A DNA stretch of 64,000 nucleotides from Auanema rhodensis (lineage: Eukaryota; Nematoda; Chromadorea; Rhabditida; Rhabditidae), in NCBI GenBank assembly GCA_964057225.1, contig OZ059894.1, positions 18,940,476 to 19,004,475 of the forward strand, read 5' to 3'. This document shows positions 1-12,610 of the stretch, in pieces; within the stretch, counting starts at the first letter, position 1; each line of letters opens with the position of its first letter. The notes under the pieces were generated by a model. The model made no database searches and was not told the origin of the DNA. It was given only the letters and a program-made list of their open reading frames with translations. The position numbers and the translations under genes are program-made.

Positions 1-564
1 GCAAAGACGATGGACAATGTTATTCAACGAAAAAAGTAATTCTTCAGGGTGAATATCGAGGATATAAGTGTGAACTTATATCAGTTGATATCTCGGTGCA
101 TTTTTAAGCTAGCGCAAATCTGATAACACAGATCGACGCAGCTTAAAAATCCGCATCGAATGCACTATACTACATTGAGAAACGCTTATTACAAAAATTA
201 GTTATGATCGTTTGAAAAATGATGCATTAGTGTATGTTGAGTTTCCATGTACACTCAACATTGCTTCCAAAAACATTTTGACAAAAATTTTTTCGAAAAT
301 TTTCAGAATAATTTAGCAAAAAGTAGATGTTTTTAGATTCCTTTTTTCAAGGCAAAGACGATGGACAATGTTATTCAACGAAAAAATTAATTCTTCAGGG
401 TGAATATCGAGGATATAAGTGTGAACTTATATCAGTTGATATCTCGGTGCATTTTTAAGCTAGCGCAAATCTGATAACACAGATCGACGCAGCTTAAAAA
501 TCCGCATCGAATGCACTATACTACATTGAGAAACGCTTAATACAAAAATTAGTTATGATCCTTT

Positions 565-1766
565 GAAAAATGATGCATTAGTGTATGTTGAGTTTCCATG
601 TACACTCAACATTGCTTCCAAAAACATTTTGACAAAAATTTTTTCGAAAAATTTCAAGATAATTTAGCAAAAAGTAGATGTTTTTAGATTCCTTATTTTA
701 AGGCAAAGACGATGGACAATGTTATTCAACGAAAAAATTAATTCTTCAGGGTGAATATCGAGGATATAAGTGTGAACTTATATCAGTTGATATCTCGGTG
801 CATTTTTAAGCTAGCGCAAATCTGATAACACAGATCGACGCAGCTTAAAAATCCGCATGGAATGCACTATACTACATTGAGAAACGCTTAATACAAAAAT
901 TAGTTATGATCGTTCGAAAAATGATGCATTAGTGTATGTTGAGTTTCCATGTACACTCAACATTGCTTCCAAAAACATTTTGACAAAAATTTTTTCGAAA
1001 AATTTCAAAATAATTTAGCAAAAAGTAGATGTTTTTAGATTCCTTTTTCCAAGGCAAAGACGATGGACAATGTTATTCGACGAAAAAATTAATTCTTCAG
1101 GGTGAAAATCGAGGATATAAGTGTGAACTTATATCAGTTATTCAACGAAAAAATTAATTCTTCAGGGTGAATATCGAGGATATAAGTGTGAACTTATATC
1201 AGTTGATATCTCGGTGCATTTTTAAGCTAGCGCAAATCTGATAACACAGATCGACGCAGCTTAAAAATCCGCATCGAATGCACTATACTACATTGAGAAA
1301 CGCTTAATACAAAAACTAGTTATGATCGTTTGAAAAATGATGCATTAGTGTATGTTGAGTTTCCATGTACACTCAACATTGCTTCCAAAAACATTTTGAC
1401 AAAAATTTTTTCGAAAAATTTCAAAATAATTTAGCGAAAAGTAGATGTTTTTAGATTCTTTTTTTCAAGGCAAAAACGATGGACAATGTTATTCAACGAA
1501 AAATTTAATTCTTCAGGGTGAAAATTGAGGATATAAGTGTGAACTTATATCAGTTGATATCTCGGTGCATTTTTAAGCTAGCGCAAATCTGTTAACACAG
1601 ATCAACGCAGCTTAAAAATCCGCATCGAATGCACTATACTACATTGAGAAACGCTTAATACAAAAATTAGTTATGATCGTTTGAAAAATGATGCATTAGT
1701 GTATGTTGAGTTTCCATGTACACTCAACATTGCTTCCAAAAACATTTTGACAAAAATTTTTTCGAA
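565..1766. repeat. 1.2-kb segmental duplicate, copy 1 (offset 1820 bp)
   Basis: This stretch matches 2385-3586 by eye with no difference seen. It includes the rare tail CCTTATTTTAAGG at about 691-703, the G at p157 in copy 703, the complete 416-bp compound monomer at 1054, the rare ACTAGT in that copy (about 1315-1320), and GTTAAC in copy 1470. The spacing of 1820 bp equals five monomers including one compound copy (5 x 351 + 65). The flanks differ: copy 352 has GATCCTTTG upstream where the other has GATCGTTCG, and downstream the tail is TTTTCAGAATAA here but TTTCAAAATAA there. Confidence 0.9.
1054..1469. repeat. Compound 416-bp monomer with 65-bp internal duplication (1)
   Basis: Positions p19-83 occur twice, at 1072-1136 and 1137-1201. 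The junction reads TATATCAGTTATTCAACG. It joins p83 to p19, with the trinucleotide GTT present at both parent sites (p19-21 and p84-86), so it looks like slippage or end joining at a 3-bp microhomology. The first copy has CGACG and GAAAAT while the second has CAACG and GAATAT, so the halves come from different monomer types. This suggests unequal exchange rather than simple stuttering within one copy. Confidence 0.95.
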
Positions 1767-2384
1767 AATTTTCAGAATAATTTAGCAAAAAGTAGATGTT
1801 TTTAGATTCCTTTTTTCAAGGCAAAGACGATGGACAATGTTATTCAACGAAAAAATTAATTCTTCAGGGTGAATATCGAGGATATAAGTGTGAACTTATA
1901 TCAGTTGATATCTCGGTGCATTTTTAAGCTAGCGCAAATCTGATAACACAGATCGACGCAGCTTAAAAATCCGCATCGAATGCACTATACTACATTGAGA
2001 AACGCTTAATACAAAAATTAGTTATGATCCTTTGAAAAATGATGCATTAGTGTATGTTGAGTTTCCATGTACACTCAACATTGCTTCCAAAAACATTTTG
2101 ACAAAAATTTTTTCGAAAAATTTCAAAATAATTTAGCAAAAAGTAGATGTTTTTAGATTCCTTTTTTCAAGGCAAAGACGATGGACAATGTTATTCAACG
2201 AAAAAATTAATTCTTCAGGGTGAATATCGAGGATATAAGTGTGAACTTATATCAGTTGATATCTCGGTGCATTTTTAAGCTAGCGCAAATCTGATAACAC
2301 AGATCGACGCAGCTTAAAAATCCGCATGGAATGCACTATACTACATTGAGAAACGCTTAATACAAAAATTAGTTATGATCGTTC

Positions 2385-3586
2385 GAAAAATGATGCATTA
2401 GTGTATGTTGAGTTTCCATGTACACTCAACATTGCTTCCAAAAACATTTTGACAAAAATTTTTTCGAAAAATTTCAAGATAATTTAGCAAAAAGTAGATG
2501 TTTTTAGATTCCTTATTTTAAGGCAAAGACGATGGACAATGTTATTCAACGAAAAAATTAATTCTTCAGGGTGAATATCGAGGATATAAGTGTGAACTTA
2601 TATCAGTTGATATCTCGGTGCATTTTTAAGCTAGCGCAAATCTGATAACACAGATCGACGCAGCTTAAAAATCCGCATGGAATGCACTATACTACATTGA
2701 GAAACGCTTAATACAAAAATTAGTTATGATCGTTCGAAAAATGATGCATTAGTGTATGTTGAGTTTCCATGTACACTCAACATTGCTTCCAAAAACATTT
2801 TGACAAAAATTTTTTCGAAAAATTTCAAAATAATTTAGCAAAAAGTAGATGTTTTTAGATTCCTTTTTCCAAGGCAAAGACGATGGACAATGTTATTCGA
2901 CGAAAAAATTAATTCTTCAGGGTGAAAATCGAGGATATAAGTGTGAACTTATATCAGTTATTCAACGAAAAAATTAATTCTTCAGGGTGAATATCGAGGA
3001 TATAAGTGTGAACTTATATCAGTTGATATCTCGGTGCATTTTTAAGCTAGCGCAAATCTGATAACACAGATCGACGCAGCTTAAAAATCCGCATCGAATG
3101 CACTATACTACATTGAGAAACGCTTAATACAAAAACTAGTTATGATCGTTTGAAAAATGATGCATTAGTGTATGTTGAGTTTCCATGTACACTCAACATT
3201 GCTTCCAAAAACATTTTGACAAAAATTTTTTCGAAAAATTTCAAAATAATTTAGCGAAAAGTAGATGTTTTTAGATTCTTTTTTTCAAGGCAAAAACGAT
3301 GGACAATGTTATTCAACGAAAAATTTAATTCTTCAGGGTGAAAATTGAGGATATAAGTGTGAACTTATATCAGTTGATATCTCGGTGCATTTTTAAGCTA
3401 GCGCAAATCTGTTAACACAGATCAACGCAGCTTAAAAATCCGCATCGAATGCACTATACTACATTGAGAAACGCTTAATACAAAAATTAGTTATGATCGT
3501 TTGAAAAATGATGCATTAGTGTATGTTGAGTTTCCATGTACACTCAACATTGCTTCCAAAAACATTTTGACAAAAATTTTTTCGAA
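2385..3586. repeat. 1.2-kb segmental duplicate, copy 2 (offset 1820 bp)
   Basis: Second copy of the block at 565-1766, carrying the same series of rare variants in the same order: CCTTATTTTAAGG, G at p157, the 65-bp internal duplication, ACTAGT at about 3135-3140, and GTTAAC in copy 3290. The absence of visible differences over 1.2 kb implies recent duplication or conversion. Confidence 0.9.
2874..3289. repeat. Compound 416-bp monomer with 65-bp internal duplication (2)
   Basis: The 65-bp duplicates lie at 2892-2956 and 2957-3021 with the same GTT junction as in 1054-1469. The copy is carried inside the 1.2-kb segmental duplicate 2385-3586, so it is the same event copied and not an independent one. 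Confidence 0.95.
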
Positions 3587-5395
3587 AAATTTCAAAATAA
3601 TTTAGCAAAAAGTAGATGTTTTTAGATTCTTTTTTTCAAGGCAAAAACGATGGACAATGTTATTCAACGAAAAATTTAATTCTTCAGGGTGAAAATTGAG
3701 GATATAAGTGTGAACTTATATCAGTTGATATCTCGGTGCATTTTTAAGCTAGCGCAAATCTGATAACACAGATCGACGCAGCTTAACAATCCGCATCGAA
3801 TGCACTATACTACATTAAGAAACGCTTAAAACAGAAATTAGTTATGATCGTTTGAAAAATGATGCATTAGTGTATGTTGAGTTTCCATGTACACTCAACA
3901 TTGCTTCCAAAAACATTTTGACAAAAATTTTTTCGAAAAATTTCAAAATAATTTAGCAAAAAGTAGATGTTTTTAGATTCCTTTTTTCAAGGCAAAGACG
4001 ATGGACAATGTTATTCAACGAAAAAATTAATTCTTCAGGGTGAATATCGAGGATATAAGTGTGAACTTATATCAGTTGATATCTCGGTGCATTTTTAAGC
4101 TAGCGCAAATCTGATAACACAGATCGACGCAGCTTAAAAATCCGCATCGAATGCACTATACTACATTGAGAAACGCTTATTACAAAAATTAGTTATGATC
4201 GTTTGAAAAATGATGCATTAGTGTATGTTGAGTTTCCATGTACACTCAACATTGCTTCCAAAAACATTTTGACAAAAATTTTTTCGAAAAATTTCAAAAT
4301 AATTTAGCAAAAAGTAGATGTTTTTAGATTCCTTTTTTCAAGGCAAAGACGATGGACAATGTTATTCAACGAAAAAATTAATTCTTCAGGGTGAATATCG
4401 AGGATATAAGTGTGAACTTATATCAGTTGATATCTCGGTGCATTTTTAAGCTAGCGCAAATCTGATAACACAGATCGACGCAGCTTAAAAATCCGCATCG
4501 AATGCACTATACTACATTGAGAAACGCTTATTACAAAAATTAGTTATGATCGTTTGAAAAATGATGCATTAGTGTATGTTGAGTTTCCATGTACACTCAA
4601 CATTGCTTCCAAAAACATTTTGACAAAAATTTTTTCGAAAATTTTCAGAATAATTTAGCAAAAAGTAGATGTTTTTAGATTCGTTTTTTCAAGGCAAAGA
4701 CGATGGACAATGTTATTCAACGAAAAAATTAATTCTTCAGGGTGAATATCGAGGATATAAGTGTGAACTTATATCAGTTGATATCTCGGTGCATTTTTAA
4801 GCTAGCGCAAATCTGATAACACAGATCGACGCAGCTTAAAAATCCGCATCGAATGCACTATACTACATTGAGAAACGCTTAATACAAAAATTAGTTATGA
4901 TCCTTTGAAAAATGATGCATTAGTGTATGTTGAGTTTCCATGTACACTCAACATTGCTTCCAAAAACATTTTGACAAAAATTTTTTCGAAAAATTTCAAA
5001 ATAATTTAGCAAAAAGTAGATGTTTTTAGATTCCTTTTTTCAAGGCAAAGACGATGGACAATGTTATTCAACGAAAAAATTAATTCTTCAGGGTGAATAT
5101 CGAGGATATAAGTGTGAACTTATATCAGTTGATATCTCGGTGCATTTTTAAGCTAGCGCAAATCTGATAACACAGATCGACGCAGCTTAAAAATCCGCAT
5201 GGAATGCACTATACTACATTGAGAAACGCTTAATACAAAAATTAGTTATGATCGTTCGAAAAATGATGCATTAGTGTATGTTGAGTTTCCATGTACACTC
5301 AACATTGCTTCCAAAAACATTTTGACAAAAATTTTTTCGAAAAATTTCAAAATAATTTAGCAAAAAGTAGATGTTTTTAGATTCCTTTTTTCAAG

Positions 5396-5811
5396 GCAAA
5401 GACGATGGACAATGTTATTCGACAAAAAAATTAATTCTTCAGGGTGAAAATCGAGGATATAAGTGTGAACTTATATCAGTTATTCAACGAAAAAATTAAT
5501 TCTTCAGGGTGAATATCGAGGATATAAGTGTGAACTTATATCAGTTGATATCTCGGTGCATTTTTAAGCTAGCGCAAATCTGATAACACACATCGACGCA
5601 GCTTAAAAATCCGCATCGAATGCACTATACTACATTGAGAAACGCTTAATACAAAAATTAGTTATGATCGTTTGAAAAATGATGCATTAGTGTATGTTGA
5701 GTTTCCATGTACACTCAACATTGCTTCCAAAAACATTTTGACAAAAATTTTTTCGAAAAATTTCAAAATAATTTAGCAAAAAGTAGATGTTTTTAGATTC
5801 CTTTTTTCAAG
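5396..5811. repeat. Compound 416-bp monomer with 65-bp internal duplication (3)
   Basis: The duplicates lie at 5414-5478 and 5479-5543, with the junction identical to the others. The first half carries GACAAAAAAATTA and the later part carries ACACACATCGACG (C at p131). Both marks are shared with the compound copy at 6163, and the second also with 8334, so these three form a sub-lineage of the compound monomer. Confidence 0.95.
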
Positions 5812-6162
5812 GCAAAGACGATGGACAATGTTATTCAACGAAAAAATTAATTCTTCAGGGTGAAAATCGAGGATATAAGTGTAAACTTATATCAGTTGAT
5901 ATCTCGATGCATTTTTAAGCTAGCGCAAATCTGATATCACAGATCGACGCAGCTTAACAATCCGCATCGAATGCACTATACTACATTGAGAAACGCTTAA
6001 TACAAAAATTAGTTATGATCGTTTGAAAAATGATGCATTAGTGTATGTTGAGTTTCCATGTACACTCAACATTGCTTCCAAAAACATTTTGACAAAAATT
6101 TTTTCGAAAAATTTCAAAATAATTTAGCAAAAAGTAGATGTTTTTAGATTCCTTTTTTCAAG
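5396..6162. repeat. 767-bp dimer (compound + U-type monomer), copy 1
   Basis: A 416-bp compound copy is followed by a 351-bp U-type copy (A at p72, A at p96, T at p126, C at p147). The same pair follows directly at 6163-6929, a tandem duplication of a two-monomer block. Confidence 0.88.
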
Positions 6163-6578
6163 GCAAAGACGATGGACAATGTTATTCGACAAAAAAATTA
6201 ATTCTTCAGGGTGAAAATCGAGGATATAAGTGTGAACTTATATCAGTTATTCAACGAAAAAATTAATTCTTCAGGGTGAATATCGAGGATATAAGTGTGA
6301 ACTTATATCAGTTGATATCTCGGTGCATTTTTAAGCTAGCGCAAATCTGATAACACACATTGACGCAGCTTAAAAATCCGCATCGAATGCACTATACTAC
6401 ATTGAGAAACGCTTAATACAAAAATTAGTTATGATCGTTTGAAAAATGATGCATTAGTGTATGTTGAGTTTCCATGTACACTCAACATTGCTTCCAAAAA
6501 CATTTTGACAAAAATTTTTTCGAAAAATTTCAAAATAATTTAGCAAAAAGTAGATGTTTTTAGATTCCTTTTTTCAAG
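6163..6578. repeat. Compound 416-bp monomer with 65-bp internal duplication (4)
   Basis: The duplicates lie at 6181-6245 and 6246-6310. It differs from the copy at 5396 mainly by CATTGACG in place of CATCGACG. It forms the first part of the second 767-bp dimer. Confidence 0.95.
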
Positions 6579-6929
6579 GCAAAGACGATGGACAATGTTA
6601 TTCAACGAAAAAATTAATTCTTCAGGGTGAAAATCGAGGATATAAGTGTAAACTTATATCAGTTGATATCTCGATGCATTTTTAAGCTAGCGCAAATCTG
6701 ATATCACAGATCGACGCAGCTTAACAATCCGCATCGAATGCACTATACTACATTGAGAAACGCTTAATACAAAAATTAGTTATGATCGTTTGAAAAATGA
6801 TGCATTAGTGTATGTTGAGTTTCCATGTACACTCAACATTGCTTCCAAAAACATTTTGACAAAAATTTTTTCGAAAAATTTCAAAATAATTTAGCAAAAA
6901 GTAGATGTTTTTAGATTCCTTTTTTCAAG
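6163..6929. repeat. 767-bp dimer (compound + U-type monomer), copy 2
   Basis: Tandem copy of 5396-6162 with one visible base difference, in the compound half (CATTGACG). A further U-type copy with a private GATGAACAATG start follows at 6930. Confidence 0.88.
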
Positions 6930-8333
6930 GCAAAGACGATGAACAATGTTATTCAACGAAAAAATTAATTCTTCAGGGTGAAAATCGAGGATATAAGTGT
7001 AAACTTATATCAGTTGATATCTCGATGCATTTTTAAGCTAGCGCAAATCTGATATCACAGATCGACGCAGCTTAACAATCCGCATCGAATGCACTATACT
7101 ACATTGAGAAACGCTTAATACAAAAATTAGTTATGATCGTTTGAAAAATGATGCATTAGTGTATGTTGAGTTTCCATGTACACTCAACATTGCTTCCAAA
7201 AACATTTTGACAAAAATTTTTTCGAAAAATTTCAAAATAATTTAGCAAAAAGTAGATGTTTTTAGATTCCTTTTTTCAAGGCAAAGACGATGGACAATGT
7301 TATTCAACAAAAAAATTAATTCTTCAGGGTGAAAATCGAGGATATAAGTGTGAACTTATATCAGTTGATATCTCGGTGCATTTTCAAGCTAGCGCAAATC
7401 TGATAACACAGATCGACGCAGCTTAAAAATCCGCATCGAATGCACTATACTACATTAAGAAACGCTTAAAACAAAAATTAGTTATGATCGTTTGAAAAAT
7501 GATGCATTAGTGTATGTTGAGTTTCCATGTACACTCAACATTGCTTCCAAAAACATTTTGACAAAAATTTTTTCGAAAAATTTCAAAATAATTTAGCAAA
7601 AAGTAGATGTTTTTAGATTCCTTTTTTCAAGGCAAAGACGATGGACAATGTTATTCAACGAAAAAAATAATTCTTCAGGGTGAAAATCGAGGATATAAGT
7701 GTAAACTTATATCAGTTGATATCTCGGTGCATTTTTAAGCTAGCGCAAATCTGATAACACAGATCGACGCAGCTTAAAAATCCGCATCGAATGCACTATA
7801 CTACATTGAGAAACGTTTAATACAAAAATTAGTTATGATCGTTTGAAAAATGATGCATTAGTGTATGTTGAGTTTCCATGTACACTCAACATTGCTTCCA
7901 AAAACATTTTGACAAAAATTTTTTCGAAAAATTTCAAAATAATTTAGCAAAAAGTAGATGTTTTTAGATTTCTTTTTTCAAGGCAAAGACGATGGACAAT
8001 GTTATTCAACGAAAAAATTAATTCTTCAGGGTGAAAATCGAGGATATATGTGTAAACTTATATCAGTTGATATCTCGGTGCATTTTTAAGCTAGCGCAAA
8101 TCTGATAACACAGATCGACGCAGCTTAACAATCCGCATCGAATGCACTATACTACATTGAGAAACGCTTAATACAAAAATTAGTTATGATCGTTTGAAAA
8201 ATGATGCATTAGTGTATGTTGAGTTTCCATGTACACTCAACATTGCTTCCAAAAACATTTTGACAAAAATTTTTTCGAAAAATTTCAAAATAATTTAGCA
8301 AAAAGTAGATGTTTTTAGATTCCTTTTTTCAAG

Positions 8334-8749
8334 GCAAAGACGATGGACCATGTTATTCGACGAAAAAATTAATTCTTCAGGGTGAAAATCGAGGATATAA
8401 GTGTGAACTTATATCAGTTATTCAACGAAAAAATTAATTCTTCAGGGTGAATATCGAGGATATAAGTGTGAACTTATATCAGTTGATATCTCGGTGCATT
8501 TTTAAGCTAGCGCAAATCTGATAACACACATCGACGCAGCTTAAAAATCCGCATCGAATGCACTATACTACATTGAGAAACGCTTAATACAAAAATTAGT
8601 TATGATCGTTTGAAAAATGATGCATTAGTGTATGTTGAGTTTCCATGTACACTCAACATTGCTTCCAAAAACATTTTGACAAAAATTTTTTCGAAAAATT
8701 TCAAAATAATTTAGCAAAAAGTAGATGTTTTTAGATTCCTTTTTTCAAG
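8334..8749. repeat. Compound 416-bp monomer with 65-bp internal duplication (5)
   Basis: The duplicates lie at 8352-8416 and 8417-8481. This is the last compound copy: none occurs in the remaining 55 kb. It has a private GGACCATG near its start (p15-22 region) and shares ACACACATCGACG with the copy at 5396. Confidence 0.95.
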
Positions 8750-9802
8750 GCAAAGACGATGGACAATGTTATTCGACGAAAAAATTAATTCTTCAGGGTG
8801 AAAATCGAGGATATAAGTGTGAACTTATATCAGTTGATATCTCGGTGCATTTTCAAGCTAGCGCAAATCTGATAACACAGATCGACGCAGCTTAACAATC
8901 CGCATCGAATGCACTATACTACATTAAGAAACGCTTAAAACAAAAATTAGTTATGATCGTTTGAAAAATGATGCATTAGTGTATGTTGAGTTTCCATGTA
9001 CACTCAACATTGCTTCCAAAAACATTTTGACAAAAATTTTTTCGAAAAATTTCAAAATAATTTAGCAAAAAGTAGATGTTTTTAGATTCCTTTTTTCAAG
9101 GCAAAGACGATGGACAATGTTATTCAACGAAAAAAATAATTCTTCAGGGTGAAAATCGAGGATATAAGTGTAAACTTATATCAGTTGATATCTCGGTGCA
9201 TTTTTAAGCTAGCGCAAATCTGATAACACAGATCGACGCAGCTTAAAAATCCGCATCGAATGCACTATACTACATTGAGAAAAGCTTAATACAAAAATTA
9301 GTTATGATCGTTTGAAAAATGATGCATTAGTGTATGTTGAGTTTCCATGTACACTCAACATTGCTTCCAAAAACATTTTGACAAAAATTTTTTCGAAAAA
9401 TTTCAAAATAATTTAGCAAAAAGTAGATGTTTTTAGATTCCTTTTTTCAAGGCAAAGACGATGGACAATGTTATTCAACGAAAAAATTAATTCTTCAGGG
9501 TGAAAATCGAGGATATAAGTGTAAACTTATATCAGTTGATATCTCGATGCCTTTTTAAGCTAGCGCAAATCTGATATCACAGATCGACGCAGCTTAACAA
9601 TCCGCATCGAATGCACTATACTACATTGAGAAACGCTTAATACAAAAATTAGTTATGATCGTTTGAAAAATGATGCATTAGTGTATGTTGAGTTTCCATG
9701 TACACTCAACATTGCTTCCAAAAACATTTTGACAAAAATTTTTTCGAAAAATTTCAAAATAATTTAGCAAAAAGTAGATGTTTTTAGATTCCTTTTTTCA
9801 AG

Positions 9803-10153
9803 GCAAAGACGATGGACAATGTTATTCGACGAAAAAATTAATTCTTCAGGGTGAAAATCGAGGATATAAGTGTGAACTTATATCAGTTGATATCTCGGTG
9901 CATTTTTAAGCTAGCGCAAATCTGATAACACAGATCGACGCAGCTTAAAAATCCGCATCGAATGCACTATACTACATTGAGAAAAGCTTAATACAAAAAT
10001 TAGTTATGATCGTTTGAAAAATGATGCATTAGTGTATGTTGAGTTTCCATGTACACTCAACATTGCTTCCAAAAACATTTTGACAAAAATTTTTTCGAAA
10101 AATTTCAAAATAATTTAGCAAAAAGTAGATGTTTTTAGATTCCTTTTTTCAAG
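9803..10153. repeat. Hybrid monomer S/T
   Basis: It starts like S (G at p26, G at p72) but has T at p105 (not C), A at p147, and the A at p183 typical of the neighbouring T copies, giving AAGCTT. The switch lies between p73 and p105, overlapping the region between the first two dyads. Confidence 0.8.
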
Positions 10154-10504
10154 GCAAAGACGATGGACAATGTTATTCAACGAAAAAATTAATTCTTCAG
10201 GGTGAAAATCGAGGATATAAGTGTAAACTTATATCAGTTGATATCTCGATGCCTTTTTAAGCTAGCGCAAATCTGATATCACAGATTGACGCAGCTTAAC
10301 AATCCGCATCGAATGCACTATACTACATTGAGAAACGCTTAATACAAAAATTAGTTATGATCGTTTGAAAAATGATGCATTAGTGTATGTTGAGTTTCCA
10401 TGTACACTCAACATTGCTTCCAAAAACATTTTGACAAAAATTTTTTCGAAAAATTTCAAAATAATTTAGCAAAAAGTAGATGTTTTTAGATTCCTTTTTT
10501 CAAG

Positions 10505-11557
10505 GCAAAGACGATGGACAATGTTATTCGACGAAAAAATTAATTCTTCAGGGTGAAAATCGAGGATATAAGTGTGAACTTATATCAGTTGATATCTCGG
10601 TGCATTTTCAAGCTAGCGCAAATCTGATAACACAGATCGACGCAGCTTAAAAATCCGCATCGAATGCACTATACTACATTAAGAAACGCTTAAAACAAAA
10701 ATTAGTTATGATCGTTTGAAAAATGATGCATTAGTGTATGTTGAGTTTCCATGTACACTCAACATTGCTTCCAAAAACATTTTGACAAAAATTTTTTCGA
10801 AAAATTTCAAAATAATTTAGCAAAAAGTAGATGTTTTTAGATTCCTTTTTTCAAGGCAAAGACGATGGACAATGTTATTCAACGAAAAAAATAATTCTTC
10901 AGGGTGAAAATCGAGGATATAAGTGTAAACTTATATCAGTTGATATCTCGGTGCATTTTTAAGCTAGCGCAAATCTGATAACACAGATCGACGCAGCTTA
11001 AAAATCCGCATCGAATGCACTATACTACATTGAGAAAAGCTTAATACAAAAATTAGTTATGATCGTTTGAAAAATGATGCATTAGTGTATGTTGAGTTTC
11101 CATGTACACTCAACATTGCTTCCAAAAACATTTTGACAAAAATTTTTTCGAAAAATTTCAAAATAATTTAGCAAAAAGTAGATGTTTTTAGATTCCTTTT
11201 TTCAAGGCAAAGACGATGGACAATGTTATTCAACGAAAAAATTAATTCTTCAGGGTGAAAATCGAGGATATAAGTGTAAACTTATATCAGTTGATATCTC
11301 GATGCATTTTTAAGCTAGCGCAAATCTGATATCACAGATTGACGCAGCTTAACAATCCGCATCGAATGCACTATACTACATTGAGAAACGCTTAATACAA
11401 AAATTAGTTATGATCGTTTGAAAAATGATGCATTAGTGTATGTTGAGTTTCCATGTACACTCAACATTGCTTCCAAAAACATTTTGACAAAAATTTTTTC
11501 GAAAAATTTCAAAATAATTTAGCAAAAAGTAGATGTTTTTAGATTCCTTTTTTCAAG
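10505..11557. repeat. S-T-U trimer higher-order repeat (1053 bp), copy 1
   Basis: Copies 10505 (S), 10856 (T, with AAGCTT from A at p183) and 11207 (U, with GATTGACG) form a 3 x 351 unit. The same S, T, U order occurs less exactly at 8750-9802, where the U member has C at p100. Confidence 0.88.
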
Positions 11558-12610
11558 GCAAAGACGATGGACAATGTTATTCGACGAAAAAATTAATTCT
11601 TCAGGGTGAAAATCGAGGATATAAGTGTGAACTTATATCAGTTGATATCTCGGTGCATTTTCAAGCTAGCGCAAATCTGATAACACAGATCGACGCAGCT
11701 TAAAAATCCGCATCGAATGCACTATACTACATTAAGAAACGCTTAAAACAAAAATTAGTTATGATCGTTTGAAAAATGATGCATTAGTGTATGTTGAGTT
11801 TCCATGTACACTCAACATTGCTTCCAAAAACATTTTGACAAAAATTTTTTCGAAAAATTTCAAAATAATTTAGCAAAAAGTAGATGTTTTTAGATTCCTT
11901 TTTTCAAGGCAAAGACGATGGACAATGTTATTCAACGAAAAAAATAATTCTTCAGGGTGAAAATCGAGGATATAAGTGTAAACTTATATCAGTTGATATC
12001 TCGGTGCATTTTTAAGCTAGCGCAAATCTGATAACACAGATCGACGCAGCTTAAAAATCCGCATCGAATGCACTATACTACATTGAGAAAAGCTTAATAC
12101 AAAAATTAGTTATGATCGTTTGAAAAATGATGCATTAGTGTATGTTGAGTTTCCATGTACACTCAACATTGCTTCCAAAAACATTTTGACAAAAATTTTT
12201 TCGAAAAATTTCAAAATAATTTAGCAAAAAGTAGATGTTTTTAGATTCCTTTTTTCAAGGCAAAGACGATGGACAATGTTATTCAACGAAAAAATTAATT
12301 CTTCAGGGTGAAAATCGAGGATATAAGTGTAAACTTATATCAGTTGATATCTCGATGCATTTTTAAGCTAGCGCAAATCTGATATCACAGATTGACGCAG
12401 CTTAACAATCCGCATCGAATGCACTATACTACATTGAGAAACGCTTAATACAAAAATTAGTTATGATCGTTTGAAAAATGATGCATTAGTGTATGTTGAG
12501 TTTCCATGTACACTCAACATTGCTTCCAAAAACATTTTGACAAAAATTTTTTCGAAAAATTTCAAAATAATTTAGCAAAAAGTAGATGTTTTTAGATTCC
12601 TTTTTTCAAG
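11558..12610. repeat. S-T-U trimer higher-order repeat (1053 bp), copy 2
   Basis: Copies 11558 (S), 11909 (T) and 12260 (U) repeat the preceding trimer with the same marker bases. The next unit starts at 12611 with S but then runs into T-prime, V and W, so this marks the border between two higher-order patterns. Confidence 0.88.

Larger units (their letters stand above)
1..5811. repeat. Sub-array A: 16 monomers, mostly T at p54
   Basis: Most copies read GAATATCGAGG around p51-61, whereas the rest of the window reads GAAAATCGAGG. Other local markers are GATCCTTTG (C at p210; copies 352, 1821, 4694), GCATGG (G at p157; copies 703, 2172, 2523, 5045), GTTCG (C at p213, same copies), and an altered tail TTTTCAGAATAA (copies 1, 1470, 4343). 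Copies 1470, 3290 and 3641 instead have A at p54, and T at p35 and p57. Three of the five 416-bp compound monomers (1054, 2874, 5396) are here. The order of these markers repeats, showing that blocks of several monomers were duplicated. Confidence 0.9.
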
